A stretch of 64,000 bases of DNA from Owenia fusiformis (GCA_903813345.2 CAIIXF020000006.1:23505936-23569935), one strand, 5' to 3'; numbered from the stretch's first letter, positions 32,801 to 45,900 are shown. The notes: a model not told the origin generated them from the sequence alone. Made by a program: numbers and translations.

Positions 32801-35800
32801 TCAAAGATTGCCCCGATGGGATGCTGACGGAAGAGGTAAGAATGATTGTAATCTCTGTCGGGTTTCCCATTATGCAATTGGCTAAATATGCGTCACGTGA
32901 CATAAAGGATCCTGTAATATTTCATTATTGTGATGTTTATTGCCAGATGAGTGGGACAGAAATTTATTGACTATTCTCAAATGCAAAGCTATCAACTGGA
33001 ATAGGCGTAGCCAGGGGGGGGGGGGGGTGCACCCCCCTGACTGAAAGCTGGCTACGCCCCTGATTAAATATGCAATTTATTGTTAACACTAAAATATGAG
33101 TCTTTGAAAATCGCCATTTATCATGTTCATTAGCAGTTTCGTTTTTATGGTTTCTTTATTTTACTTTACAAAATTATCTACAAATGACAGGGCCGAGGCT
33201 GAAATCAGCATTATTGGCCCTGTTAATACAAAGTTTATTCAAATTTACAAAATAGCAACAAAATGACTACCAACATATATGTATGCATGGCAGGGATGTG
33301 TTAAAACTATATAATTATATCAATGCATTCACACAAAAAGGATGTAAAATGCTTCAATATTGAAGAATTGCATGTTATGCTAACTCCATCTCTGCCATAC
33401 ATTAAGATATTCAGCTTTTGCTCTATAGAGCATCCTGTAAAGAAAATGTTCATTTCTGGCATGTTCCTGAGTTCCCCCCAAAGTTTCTCTCTTATAACAT
33501 TCAACAGAGGGCATTTGAAGATTAGATGCTTTGTAGTTTGTTGTTTAAAACCACAGATGCATTTGGGACTGTCAATACCTTGAAAATTATGTTGAAAAAG
33601 ATGACCAGTAAAAATGAAATCACATCTTGTTCTATTCAGTAAAATTTCTTCTTTTCTTGTAAGATCCAGGTTTGTGGTTGTTAAATGCTTCATTGTTCCT
33701 GAATATTTACGTAAATTGGTTTTGAAAGTGACTCTTGATGGTGCACTTTTTAGATAATTTGGAATGGCTTCCATTCCATTCATTAGCAGTGGTACCGGTA
33801 TGTTCAATAGTAGCTCCATGTTAATTTGAAACATCACGATCAATTAATGTAGATCATGTTATTATATAACTGATAAGAATTACAGCGTTCATTAACGAAC
33901 CATCATTAACGTTTAAAAGGAAATTCACTATCTAAGCTATAACAATTATGGAAATTAAGTAGTCAGGAGAATATGGTACATCTCCAGAAAAGTGTTAAAA
34001 AGTCCAATGAAATCAGACGGATTTATTTATTAAATCCCGGAAATTCAGTGGCTATTTGACAAATTAATTACATGATTATGAGCAACAGTGTACATGAACG
34101 GAATCAACAGTAACCAAATAAATGTAATTTATTGTTCTTTTACAGTGATTTATCAGGAATTCACTTTTTGTTATTACCAATCGGCTACAAATATGACAGT
34201 GCAAGTCTATGTATGGGGGTGAAGACTGAAAAGTATTTAAACGAGAAAAATAGAGTCAACATACCAAATAATGATCTAACGTTCAGAGAAAGTTTCCAAG
34301 ACTCTCCATTCATCATTCAGAATCTATTTTCACAATTCTAAACCACAACAGCACAGGATATTTCATTTGAATGAAGTGTTATAACAATATATGTTGAAAA
34401 ATATAATATATTTTGACCAATACCAATATGACCAATACTCTTATATCAAAAATAGGTGGGGCGCTGTACCCACTTGAGATTATGAAAAGTCTTGCAACAG
34501 ACTGAAATTTCATTTGCAGCCACATGAAAATGAGAAAAATCACGACGGTTTTTGTCTGAATTTTGACAATGAGAATTTTGCAACCTGGTTCGAATTTGAC
34601 ATTGCTTGAAGTACATGTACATGTATGCTATATTTGTTTGTTCACTTATTTGTTCATCTTTACTTTATTCTAGGGTTTCAACAGCATGTACAAGCAGTTC
34701 TTTCCACTAGGAGATGCCAAAGACTTTGCCACTTTTGTATTTAATGTGTTTGACCAAAATAAGGTGAGCAATATGTGTAAGGCTACATATAAGCAACGTT
34801 TCATTTAATAAAATATCGCACAAGGCTTTATCTTACACAAGATACACAAGAAGAATTTAGAGGCGCAAGATAAGGGTGTGAATTGTGAACATAACTTTTT
34901 CATCATTGTCAGAATATTATTTTCATCTTTATAGAGTAAGAAAATAAGTAAATCAGAAAAAGTTTCACAAACAATATACATGTATGAGATCAACTACTAC
35001 ATTGTTCACTCTACTATACTTAACCCATAGAAATGCATAGCTACTCTGTTTGTCTAATTGAACTGTTAAATGTATTTTGAAAGTATCTTATTAATATCTA
35101 ACAGTCATCCCATAAACCATTAATAAGGAACGGACAAATAAAAACAAATATCATAATCGTCACTATTAAGCCGAATGGGTTGCTCATGAACACCAAATGC
35201 AAGGTATAGTAAAGTGTTAATACATAATTGTGTTTGCTGAACAACTTTATTTTTGATTTTAGAATGGAAGAATAGAATTCAAAGAATTTATGTATGCATT
35301 ATCTGTCACATCAAGGGGAAACGTGGAAGAAAAACTAGAATGTAAGTTGTATGTATTCAATATGACAAAATTGTCAGGTATCGCAATATTTACGTACTAA
35401 TTAAATGTTAATTTATTTGTATATCAAATCCAGTATTTTCAACTGTCGAAAGACGTAAGATACTACAATATATTTACAAGGGATAATATTCGTTCTGATA
35501 AAATCCGCTTTTACTCAATCAACGCAAATAATATAGTTTCCTAAAGGAGAACCTTAAACAAGCATAGAAGTGATTAATTTTGACGTATGGTCCTCAAAGG
35601 TTATTCCTCTTTGTTCTTTCTGTGAAATATCGCATATGAAATGCATTTAATGCATACTAATTTCTATGCCACGGGTTCAACTGTAAATGCAAGGTTTAAA
35701 AGCTTCTCTAATGGAACATATTTCGGAAATTGTGGATATTAGCAAGTTTAATATATTATCTTTTTGATTGTTAATAAGTGTTATCGTGTTGACACAACTA

Positions 35801-38155
35801 GGCACGATATACCTAATTCCAGCCAATCAGAACTCAGTATTTCGAATAATGCATTCTTAGTATTACAATAGAGTGCATGGTTATTTTAAGATCCAGCGAA
35901 ATTAATTAATTACCCCATCAATTTCACAATTCAAGTTGGTAGTTGAGTGAAAACCTATCAATAACACCATAAAGTCATAAAGAATAGCATTTCAAGATAG
36001 GTCAATATGCAGGTCAAAGTGTGAAAAGGTCAAAACTTGAAAACTCTGCAGTGAAAATACTTTAACACGCTGTATTCAAAAAATTGTGGATGATTTAATG
36101 CACTCATGTCTTGTATCATAGACTTTGAATTCGAGCTGCCACCCTCAAGTCGTGATTTAAGACATAAGTGAGTCATTGAGTCCTGGGCTTAAATCCTTAA
36201 TAAATCATGATGAAAATCGAATCACATCCCTCTACAAGTTTGGCAACCGCATGTTTTCATTGTCAATGTAAGACTCTTAATTTTTTCCATTTTATTCATT
36301 TAATTAGATGTACGACATTGATGATATTTCTAAAACAGCCAAACGCGGTAAACCAGAGGAGGGAAACCCCATGATTCAATTGATGACATACGATTTCCTC
36401 CTTCGTGCACCTCCTTTCCCTGAAGTACTTACCCTCCATCTTGGTTTTCAAAGTTTTCAAATTGACCTAGTTTTAAACCAATCAACGATCGACTCGCTAA
36501 ACCAATCAGCGACGATGTCATCTCAATACAGATTTACATTATAAGCGTATGTCATCTTTGAACCCTGGAGTTTCTCCCCCTCTTGCGGTAAACGGACTTT
36601 TAACAAGCGATCCAAAATGAGACTTCCGGTTCCCATCTTACTGAGGGGGCACATGGTTGTATGTTTACCTTGCCTTATTCATAAGTATAATATTTCGATT
36701 AATTGCACTCGGGGAGAATGGTTTTTATCTAATTTTTGTCATGATCGGTTGAAATTGTTCAGTTATAAACTAACTTACTGTGTGTCAACATACCCTCTCC
36801 CTTATCATGATAATTCAGTAAACTAGGAATCACCGCACCAATCTAGATATGTGAAATAGAAAACACCGCGTAGGCTTGATTTGGAAACACAAAGCTTGTT
36901 TTCACAGCCAATCTGTTAAGCAAAAACATGTCAATGCAGACCATACCAAAGAAAGGAGTAGAAAAGAATGAACCCAATTTATTATTTCAATCAAATATAA
37001 TAAGGCCATTCAAATTTGTTCATTAGTTTTATTCCCTATTTTTAGACTAAACAAATTAAAATGCTGCACATATTTTGTGTCAGAAAGAATGTACGTCTTT
37101 AAAAGCGGTGCTTCTTGTCCAAAACATATTTCGAAAACGATAGGCCTACCTTATTACCTTATCTTACTTCTTACTGTTTTATCCTTAGGGGCATTCCGTC
37201 TTTATGACTTGGATAGTGATGGCAATATAACAAGGGACGAGATGCTGGCTATAGTTTCAGCAATATACAAGATGGTAGTAAGTAACGAACGTTGAGTACG
37301 TCTTCTAGGTCGTATTCAAATAGACTTCACTGATGCGTGAAATAGTAGATATCTTATTATCTAGTTCGTTCATTATATGCTAACTTACTACATTAGTGTA
37401 CCTCTAAGAATGTATCAATAAATAAATAAAATTATTTGCACTGTCGAAACACTTCCAATTATCAAAGTCGTAAAACTGAATGAAAACAATATTAGATGTC
37501 TGTGTTTTAGGGGAAAGGTGTAAAACTTCCAGACGAGGAGAGTACGCCGGAGAAACGCGTGGATAAAATCTTCCGAATGATGGATAAGGTATGACACGCA
37601 AGTAATAAAGGCTCTGTGGTAATATTTTCCAAATATACATGGGGCCTTTAATAAAGTGTGTTACAGATGGATTGTATTAGCCCATAACATATCATTATCT
37701 CATTCTTGCTTTATCATTGCTACTATTTTGGAGCTACAGTATGCCCCAGTTTCACAGATCCTAATAAATGTTATAAATAGACATATTTGTCCTGACCTGA
37801 GACACATCCGTGCTATAGACCTGAGGCCCAGGAATACGTTAAAAATGTTTAAAAAGTCCGCTTGTGTACTGAGTTGTAAATGCGTGGCATATATGTATGA
37901 ATATATTAGAGATTACTTACATGTATAAGAATAAGACTGATTTTTAATGGCTTAATGTATAAGAATAAGGCTGATTTTTTTTATTAATGGCAGTATACCC
38001 GGGCCTCAGCTATAGACTGTTAATACATATGTAACGGGTGTTTGTTTTTCTTTTAGAATCACGATGACATTCTTTCACTGGAGGAATTCAAAGATGGATC
38101 CAAAAAAGATTCAACAATCACACAGGCGTTGTCAATATACGATGGACTTGTGTAA
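26900..38155 (+). CDS. NCS1: Neuronal calcium sensor 1 / frequenin-like EF-hand protein, 8 exons
   Basis: Exons are 26900-26963, 32135-32159, 32787-32835, 34674-34763, 35263-35341, 37189-37277, 37511-37588 and 38057-38155, all GT-AG and in phase. They total 191 codons, giving 190 residues, the exact length of NCS-1. The protein starts MGKKHSKL, a myristoylation-type N-terminus. EF-hand 1 is degenerate (KDCPDGML, with the Cys-Pro of the family). EF-hands 2 ([12 protein letters not shown]), 3 ([12 protein letters not shown]) and 4 ([12 protein letters not shown]) have the Ca-binding positions, but EF-4 has Asp in place of the usual loop glycine. It ends SIYDGLV, as frequenins do. The family senses calcium and regulates phosphatidylinositol 4-kinase, channels and neurotransmitter release at membranes. 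A polyadenylation signal AATAAA lies at 38629. Introns host several MITEs and a truncated LINE. Confidence 0.95.
27927..30240. repeat. Pair of inverted 175-bp repeats, 2 kb apart
   Basis: 27927-28100 (CAGGTGTAAAAGGGTAG, CTATCAAATTATGGTCCTAC, GACCATAATTTCTTTCA) is complementary to 30052-30240 (TTATGGTCCCCTGGGGATTA, ending GGTAGGT-like CTACCCTTTTACACCTG). They may be the two ends of one 2.3-kb element or two MITEs in opposite orientation. The material between includes MITE family 2, but no transposase. Confidence 0.65.
28925..29375. mobile_element. MITE family 2, copy in NCS-1 intron 1
   Basis: Inverted arms of about 110 bp: left (28935-29045) with CCATATTCTTACTATTGAAA, GATTCTTGCAATACTAT and CAACTTGAGTTCTTCTGAG; right (29238-29355) complementary, with CTCAGAAGAACTCAAGTTGA and GAATTCATTTTCAACGG. 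It matches copies at 9237 and 32385. Confidence 0.75.
30665..31323. mobile_element. Tc1/mariner-like MITE (659 bp) with TA duplication
   Basis: It is flanked by TA on each side (30663-30664 and 31324-31325). The ends are CAGGGTGTTAA...TTAACACCCTG, and inverted arms of about 60 bp share GCAACCCAAATAAATC and TATCTTGGAAAATACTTAT. Inside is a second inverted pair, ATCACTCCAGGGACTTTACA and its complement. No transposase remains. Confidence 0.85.
31741..31918. mobile_element. hAT-like MITE, GTAGCCAG family, with target duplication
   Basis: Ends are CAGACCAGTAGCCAGGGG and AGCTGGCTACGGGCCTG, flanked on both sides by AATTAT. Two shorter relatives occur at 33008-33062 and at about 59549. The family, with terminal CAGG.CCGTAGCCAG, is dispersed in this window. 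Confidence 0.75.
32385..32715. mobile_element. MITE family 2, copy in NCS-1 intron 2
   Basis: It has the same inverted arms as the copy at 28925: left with AAATGTCCTGTTTAAGAACC, GAAAATGGATTCTAGCAA and GAGAAAATGAGGAT; right with ATCCTCATTTTCTCAAG and CCATTTTTAATAGTAAGAAT. It ends about 70 bp before NCS-1 exon 3. Confidence 0.75.
33008..33062. repeat. Minimal GTAGCCAG-family foldback
   Basis: GGCGTAGCCAG, a poly-G/poly-C core and CTGGCTACGCC form a hairpin of about 55 bp. It is an internally deleted relative of the hAT-like MITE at 31741. Confidence 0.6.
33160..33850 (-). mobile_element. 5'-truncated LINE, ORF2 C-terminal fragment
   Basis: A 178-codon open stretch on the minus strand (33843-33307) has the pattern [16 protein letters not shown]...[12 protein letters not shown] and [11 protein letters not shown]. 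This is the Cys/His motif and flanking sequence found at the C-terminus of CR1-like reverse transcriptases. The catalytic core is missing, as expected of a truncated insertion. It is a different family from the LINE at 16.5 kb. It lies in NCS-1 intron 3, antisense to the gene. Confidence 0.75.
35007..35216. mobile_element. MITE family 3, copy 2 (210 bp)
   Basis: Ends are CACTCTACTATACTT and AAGGTATAGTAAAGTG, imperfect inverted termini. The body is about 85 percent alike by eye to 15037-15247. It ends 46 bp before NCS-1 exon 5. Confidence 0.8.
35999..36032 (+). promoter_or_regulatory. Three AGGTCA half-sites in NCS-1 intron 5 (candidate)
   Basis: AGGTCA occurs at 35999, 36011 and 36027, all on the plus strand, spaced 6 and 10 bp apart. 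Direct repeats of this hexamer bind nuclear receptors, but these spacings are not a standard class. A chance cluster is possible. Confidence 0.3.
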
Positions 38156-38787
38156 TGACTATAAATGTTTTTTAAACCGATCACTCACCACACACATTCA
38201 CCAATAACGCATACTAAAGACGCTATAGAAAAATGCATGACGTTTAACGTTTTATAGATAACATTCGTACATTTGGTATGATGGATATATGACGTATCAT
38301 TTGGCAATATAAAAAGTTCTTTTATTGCTGTTACATGATGGTCATCTTAGATTCAACTCAAACGTCACTCGAATGACCAGTGTACGGTAGATTTGTGTAC
38401 GGTATCCAAAAGGAATTCGCATGCCTCTCAAATTCATGAATAGCTTGCAATTGTATCAATTGAAAATGATATTTGAACTTTAGGTAAACGCTTACTTTGT
38501 GAAATGAAAATCAAGCGAGATACTACAAATACTGGAAATTACTTATGTATGGAAGTTTTGTGTAATGTCAATATCTGAAGAAATATTTGACAATCATATC
38601 AAATGTTATGGATATGATATTGTTTAGGAAATAAACATAAATCAAAGCTTGTTGAAAGCATAAAAGATTTGTGGGGGGGGGCATTTGTCCATTTACAAAA
38701 AATTATCTTGGTTGCATCTGGCATTGTATGTTATTTAAGCCGCTGACGCATATTAAAAACGTCACCAGGAGTCTTAAAATACATGTT

Positions 38788-39068
38788 CACGCGGTACTAA
38801 TTTCGACCGTTAATTTGAATTTTTGACCTACCAGATGCTCGAAAATCAAGGATTGCGAGTCTCATACTGCACCGTTTTTCTTCAAACTTATACCATTAAA
38901 AGCAAAACAAAATTGCCTTTCTGTCGGTGCATTACTTTATTGTAAAGAGTCCCTCGTTCTAGCCAAGTTTGAAGAAAAACGGTGCAGTATATGAGACTCG
39001 TAATCCTTGATTTTCAAACATCCGGTAGGTCAAAAATTCAAATTAACAGTCGAAGTTAGTACCGCGTG
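38788..39068. repeat. Hairpin with 100-bp arms downstream of NCS-1
   Basis: The left arm 38788-38890 starts CACGCGGTACTAATTTCGAC and includes ACTGCACCGTTTTTCTTCAA. The right arm 38959-39068 is its complement, ending AGTTAGTACCGCGTG. The arms are about 90 percent complementary by eye around a loop of about 68 bp. It is probably a foldback MITE. It lies after the NCS-1 polyadenylation signal. Confidence 0.85.
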
Positions 39069-42065
39069 ATGTTATTATCAAATAAACGGGATAAGTCAAT
39101 CAAGAGGTTCCGCACGTACAACACTTTTAACCCAGCTTATACAGAGAATATACCTCTACACGCAAGATACATGTTTCTACCCTATGATCTTTCCCAAAAT
39201 ATTGTTCTATGAAACAGAATATACCCAAATGTTCTTATTGTATATTGGGCCTGGGTTTATACAGCGACATATTTGCAATTAGCTTGATCTCTCTAAATCT
39301 ATTCATCAATCCGGAAGCAAACAGAATCATATAAAATATGGATTGTTAACGAGAATCAGTAGAGAGGTTAAGAGAACTTGGACGTGGATGAATGTGTATA
39401 TAACATGCGCTTGCCCGATTGATAAAAAGGTATTGTATCTCCTTTTCATAAAGGGCAATAAAGATATACATACATACATACATAAAATATACATACATGG
39501 GAAAAAAGTTGTAATCACTTTGTGAAGTGACTCTTCAAACTTCTTAACAAAATGTCGCAGCCTCGAAGAAACGATTTTTCTTCTTTACGATTTAACGAGT
39601 GCCACAAGCTGAGGCCACAAGCATGTGTCTGTTTATGAAAATCTAATAATTTGCGAACGACGGCGTGAAAGGTGCAGATGTTAAGCCTAACCGTTTTAGC
39701 GTTCCGTAACGTTTTCGTAACTAAGTAAAGAAGCACATCAATAACTTCATGGCGTACTGCAAACATGTCATTGCAACATATACGACTCATACAATTCATC
39801 AAGCACTCCTCGATGCTAATAACCATTCTTCAATGTTTACGGGTAGATATGCCTTAATTTTTCACCACTTGCTTACACGTCAATATTAGACAGTTCTTGA
39901 AATTTATGTAAGTCCCTTAATTCGTTGTCATGGTGACCTATATCGACTTAGATCTGAAGATGTCTATACCATGCATAATAGTGATCCCTGTATGATTTCC
40001 TACTTCTCAATACAAGCATATCACTATGCAACCAGTACTACTACTTTTCGCAATTTCTTGCCATGGTAAAAGAGGTTGTCCAAAATCTCGACACTCTTGT
40101 AACATCTACAGACGGCGTTCACATTTTTGTACGAATTTAATCAAAACTTTACTAAAGTCTCTGAATGTCAATGTTTTTGCTATATCAAACAAAAATGGTA
40201 GTGAATGCCATTGCAGCTGGTTCAGTTTTAAAAAATAAGTTTCCATACGTTAGATAAATGATAATCGAAAATAATATTGAAATTGAACGGTGGAGGGGAG
40301 TGGACGGAGGGAGGGAGTAATAGGCCTATGTCGTTTAGGTTGAAAATAATTCGGCGAATTCGTGTAGGTGAAAAACAGGAACATTTGGAGTTATTGAAAA
40401 TAAAGGCCAGTTACATATCTTATCATATGTATTATAGAAACATAACCTCCCCCCTCCGTTCAATTTTAATAATTTTCGATTATTTTAAACAGGCCTAACG
40501 TACGTGTATGGTAACGCATTTTACTAAACCAACAATGAGAATAGATTTGTGATAATAACGTCGTGTAGACCCCTCAGTGTTGCTTGAAATAGCAAAACTT
40601 GGCATTTGCATGTTGTCCATGCGCCTTTTTAATTTATATCTTAGAAGCCTATCGAGCCTATCGGTTCAAAAAAATCATAGAAGACCTAACATATTTCCAT
40701 GTGTCGTGGCCTATTTTAGCAACAATTGTAAACTTTCTCTTGAAAAAATAAATTTCTAGCGAAATTCAGGTAACCTACTCCCCTCCCTCCGTTCATTTCT
40801 TCCGATCACCGGACATGAAGGAAGACCAAAAACCTTATTGATACAATGAGCTAAGATCAAAGTTGCATTTTTTATTTGGAATATTAGCGTTGTGCTTTTA
40901 TAGATGCCGCTTCGTGCCATTGTGCCAGCCTATTCCCTGCTTTTCCCGGTAATTTTGTGAAATGACGCCTTCGTCTAGTGTATTTATACGGGCACCGCTC
41001 ATAAAATAGTCCAGCTTAACAACCCTATATTCATTCGCTCATTTAGTCATCATTTTATCTCAACTGATGTGCTTTACAAAATACATCTTTGTTATATTGA
41101 TGTGAATTTGAAATATTTACTCATATTACTTTCCATTTATTATAAGTAATGAAGAAAATAGAACATAACGTAAACTCTTTTTAATGCGGATTTATTTATC
41201 TTTGGTGTTCTTGGGCTCAGTCTAACAGTAGCGACAGATTTCTAAAAGTTTCGTTAAAATCACCTCAAAATGACTAACTCTCATTGGATTTTAATGCACT
41301 CATTGGATGGATTGTAATTAAGCACGCCAGAGTTCACAAACATGTAATTTTACGCAGTAATACGGACCATGGGCAAGAATAAACAAGTCAGTTGCTGAAT
41401 TTGAAATTTTCACTCTTTCCCACTCAACTTACTTCGGTCCAAAGCCTTCTCTATATTCCGGCTTTGAGGAGGAAGATTGAGCTGCCTTAGTATTATAAAT
41501 ATTGTAAATCATTGTGTCACACGCACAGTAAATATGGCATAATAATATGAAATATACCTTTATGTATAGATTTGAAGAACATCAGCTCACATCCCCGTCT
41601 GAATCTATGGTTATATTTGATTTCTTTAAGCGAGAATAATTTCAAAGTTTCCTCCATTTATTCACGTCCAGACCCGGAAGCCATTTTTAGCTACAGCGAG
41701 AAAATTTCACCATGTGTCAAACTCCGAAATGAAATTTTGAAATATCTAAATCCAGACAAGCAACGCTTCATCCTAAATATGATTAATATTCTTAAAAATA
41801 TTTATAAAATTTATTAAAAATGAGTTCTAGGTGCGTGTAGGTGCGTGTAGCACAGTACATACGAAATCAATGAAGTTTCGTCTAGCTGTAAGCTAGAGAC
41901 TCGAGTAACACTCAACAGCTTGGAGCTTCGGAGGCCAATGTAAATGAGAATTCATCCAGTGGTATTGTTATGACAGATATTTTCAAGATCATTGTGCAGA
42001 TGACAACTTTGGATATGAAAAGTAACAGCTCGCTTGCAAAATGGAAAATCAACATGGCCTAGGGC
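39069..42065. other. Intergenic between NCS-1 and AGBL-like gene
   Basis: I recognise no gene. An open minus-strand stretch at 39826-39515 (103 codons, Cys/Leu-rich) has no family I know, and I do not call it. A foldback with poly-G arms lies at about 40258-40490. A CTAGAGACTCGAG motif at 41890 recurs near 49452. Confidence 0.45.
40258..40490. repeat. Foldback MITE with G-rich/C-rich arms
   Basis: GATAATCGAAAATAATATTG then AAATTGAACGGTGGAGGG at the left pairs with CCCCCCTCCGTTCAATTTT and AATAATTTTCGATTATTTT at the right. A third partial arm (CTCCCCTCCCTCCGTTCAT) is at about 40780. Confidence 0.65.
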
Positions 42066-42650
42066 TAAAGTGGGGGACAAAAATAAATCTCAACCCTCAA
42101 AAGTTGTCACAATGAGCTAAATTCTAAGTTTCATGTCTCAAACTCTCCCAAGTGGTATAAAAATAATTCCCATCCACTTTAAGTAGCACAATAAATGAAT
42201 CCAAAGCCTCATACCTGCAAATGATGGATAAATCCCTACCAAATCGGACTAATGTTTTCATGAATCGCCATGTTTGTGATCCAAGGAGGATTGACTCCCA
42301 GAATGCAACATCAAGTAACCTTATTTATTCGTGACGTATTTCAAAACGGCGGAATGGCATTTTGAAAGCTGACACGTGTCATGTTGCATTCTGGGAGCCA
42401 ACCCACATTGCGGCGTAATCTGGCTCCAAAATCACCTCAACATTTGAAGAGTCGGCATTAACATGTGAATTCCACATCAAATTTTTAAGTTCTTATTTGT
42501 CATTATGGACACAAATTCCACTATATCTGGACTTACTATGACGGAGAAAATAGAGCACTGAATACACTGAGGTAAGAATTTATTACATATGCGACAACAT
42601 GTAATTTCCATAGGTTTTGTAATTCTTTATGCCCCCCACTTTAGACATCT
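42066..42650. repeat. Foldback MITE-like element upstream of AGBL-like gene
   Basis: The outer ends CTAAAGTGGGGGACA and TGCCCCCCACTTTAG are complementary. An inner pair, GACTCCCAGAATGCAACAT and ATGTTGCATTCTGGGAGCC, forms a second stem. It is non-coding and lies 300 bp before the first AGBL exon, so it could overlap the promoter. Confidence 0.6.
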
Positions 42651-42958
42651 AGACTACAACCTGATGCTGAATGTTTAGCAAACACGATTCAATGAAATTT
42701 GGTTTTTATCTAGGCTAACAGGTGAAAATATGCAAAATTAATTTCAGTCATCCATATTATGTCATAGGCATGGTTCAAGTTCAGAAGTTGTTACATGTAG
42801 CTGACCTATGCCGTGGCAATGGTATACATGTTTAGACAAAAAAGTCTAGTCACTCCACTGGAATCGCAAGAAATTGTAAATCCACAGACTTGATTCTTTA
42901 GATCAAGTTTACACCGCATGTATATACAAAAGTTACGATATACATAAAGATAATCAAA

Positions 42959-45900
42959 ATGAGTTGGAAATACAAGAAACAAGAGAAGGAAGAGCCAGCA
43001 TTTGAATATGACATGGTAAGCCCTTAATTGTTTCTCATATAAGTATTCTCCATGTAAAAAATGGACAGCAGTTTGTGCAGATGTTCTATATATCCCATAG
43101 TTAACCTAACCGACAAAGCATTTCAAAACAACATTCAGTTTTATTTTGTCATTAATTGAACAATAGCCAAAACTTTTATCATTTCCATATTGTGACGTCA
43201 TGATATCACCATGTAAGCTCATGTTACAATGCACGTCACATTGGCGGGAGTTTTCAAATCCATGGAAAAAGGTGATAACTGTGGAATATTCTCCATATTC
43301 CACAGATATCGCTTTTTTTCTAGCATTTCCAAAATATCATGAATATATACATATTATTCTACAGATTTGACCTCAACTATGGGATAAATGGAGAATATCT
43401 CATGACATATTCTTTTGCTCATTAATCATCATGTAGATATATCTGGTATAACACTCATCAAATTATCTATTGAACTAATGAAAATATGCTTATACCCCAA
43501 CTTACATGTATATCATCTGTTTAGAATCACATTTGAATCTGATTCATAAAATTTGATACATATAGAATTAATTGCCATAAATATATGTGGATCAGGGTTT
43601 ATCACTGACTTGCACATTTAGGGGAGGCATCAAAAGTTCGATGTCGGATAGAAAACTAAATAAATCTAGTTAGGGGGGAGGGGGTTCAAACCCATTTCAG
43701 TTTGCTATCCGACAAATTTCAACATTTCAAATTTTTGGCAATTTTGACTCAGTATGCATTGGAATGGTTTAAAAATAAAGATTTTACCTGATGCTTTCTT
43801 CGTCAAGATCATTCCAATGGATATGGATTCTATTCTATCAATAGTTGTTAAAAGCCGCAAATTACGATAGGAATTAACAAAAACTACATCGTGTTTAGCA
43901 ATAATTTTTCAAATTCTCAAACCGGAAGTCAGCGATCAACTTTGATGGTATTCAGTTTTTGGGGGGGAGGGGGGGGGTCAGAGTCAAAACTAGATTTATT
44001 TAGTTTCCGATCCGACATCGAACTTTTGATGCCTCCCCTTATTTATAAATATTTGATGGTAATGTCTGATATTAATAACCATAAATATATAGTATGAATC
44101 ATGTGATATAATAGTGTGTGCCAAAACCCCAGAAAATCACAAAAACCTATGTTGTGGTAGCTTACTATGAAGTGACCCATTATCATTATAGATTGGTCCA
44201 TCAACTATTCATTTTTACTTGTCTGCACTCAAAAAGGTGACACGAAAGGGCTAAACGGCTTGCACCAAGGTGCAACCATCAAAAAGATGAGTTTGATAAA
44301 AAATTATTTTTTTCAAATAATAGCAATGGGTATACAATAAAGGAGGCAAATTTGATATTGATAAGTATGATAGTCCATTTGCGTGTGGCCATTTTTATAA
44401 AAAACAATAATTGTGAAGAATTATATATTTCTGACCTGAAAATACCATATTTATTCAAAAGTCATGGTTGTCAATGATAATATTCCTATTTCACTTATTC
44501 AATGTTTTCAAAATATTTTGATTACCATTATATTCATTTTTGGCAAAGTAAATAAATATAGGGCTCACACAAGGATCAACTTTATTTGCAATATTTTCAT
44601 ATTTAGTGATGTTTTGAAAAAATATAAGGTTAAACACAATTTTATTTGTTAAATGTTTAACAAAATAAACAGATTGTGTTTATTTCATTGTTTTGACTGA
44701 AAATCGCAATTCATTGCTCTTCCTCTTAGAACGGCAGGGGATATACAAGTACATAAACAGTCTTAAAAAAACGTTGATCCTTGTGTAAGCCCTACACTTA
44801 TTTACTTTGCCAGAAACTGATATAATGGTTATTCGGTGGTATGAAAATCATTTCAGAGGTAAAATAGGAAGAATGTCTTTGAACTTGGAATAAAAAGCAT
44901 TATATGGTTAGAAATACCCAATTTTTACCATAATTGTTTTTAATAATATAACCATACCCTCATGGACTATCTTTACATTTCAATAACCAATGTGCATTAT
45001 ATTTTGCATGTTTTACTGCAATTATTTGTAAAAATATTTTTAAATCTTACATTTTTGACTGGAAAGTGAAGAGACAATACTCAAATATACTCATATTATT
45101 GGTCACATTTGGTTATTTCACCCAAACAGATTCGGGATTTTTTAGTCCAGGCATATGAAGACACTAGTGTGAATTAAATGGTCACATTATACAATGTAAT
45201 ACAATACAATACAATACAATACAATACAATACAATACTGATCCAATTCAGAATTACTAGAGAAAGTAACTCTCGTGGCTGTTGATTACTGATTGCAGTCA
45301 TTAAACTAATGACCTCATATTTGGATGTCCTCTCTTCCGATATGATTTTACAATTCACTTCAAATTGGCAAAGGACCAGGTAAAGTATGGCAAGTGATAT
45401 CTGATCGTCATATATTTTACCATGACTACTTTCTCAATATAAATATGACATTTCTCAAAAACACAATATGTTATCTTTCAAGAAAATTCAATTCTCAATG
45501 ATTATAAAAATATCATTCAAACAATCTAAAAAACTATGAATGGGGAACCCTTCTCAACATTTTTTGAAATTATTTACTCAACAGAGGTTCTTCTTTTTTA
45601 TTTGAATTGCATGAAAATATTATTCAACAAGTGATCTAAAACTTTTTCATTAGTAGAATTGTAATGAAAGTCTAGTTTTGGAGATATTAATTTTCAATGA
45701 CCACAATTATGTTGAAAACAATGGAAAGTTTGAGTTTTTCCAATGGAAAATAACATGGAACTTATGGTTTTTAACTTTATTGCATTTCAATACCCGTCCC
45801 CTTTTCAGAATTTGTTAATTCATTAGCGTAGAAGAACTTTTGATATATTCGAATTAAGAAAAAATACTTTAGAAAATAAGCCTAATATTTTTCAAAAAGT

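Noticed and set aside
39515-39826. 103-codon minus-strand frame, Cys/Leu-rich
   Set aside because: No motif, no splice context and no start or regulatory support; it could be chance in AT-rich DNA.
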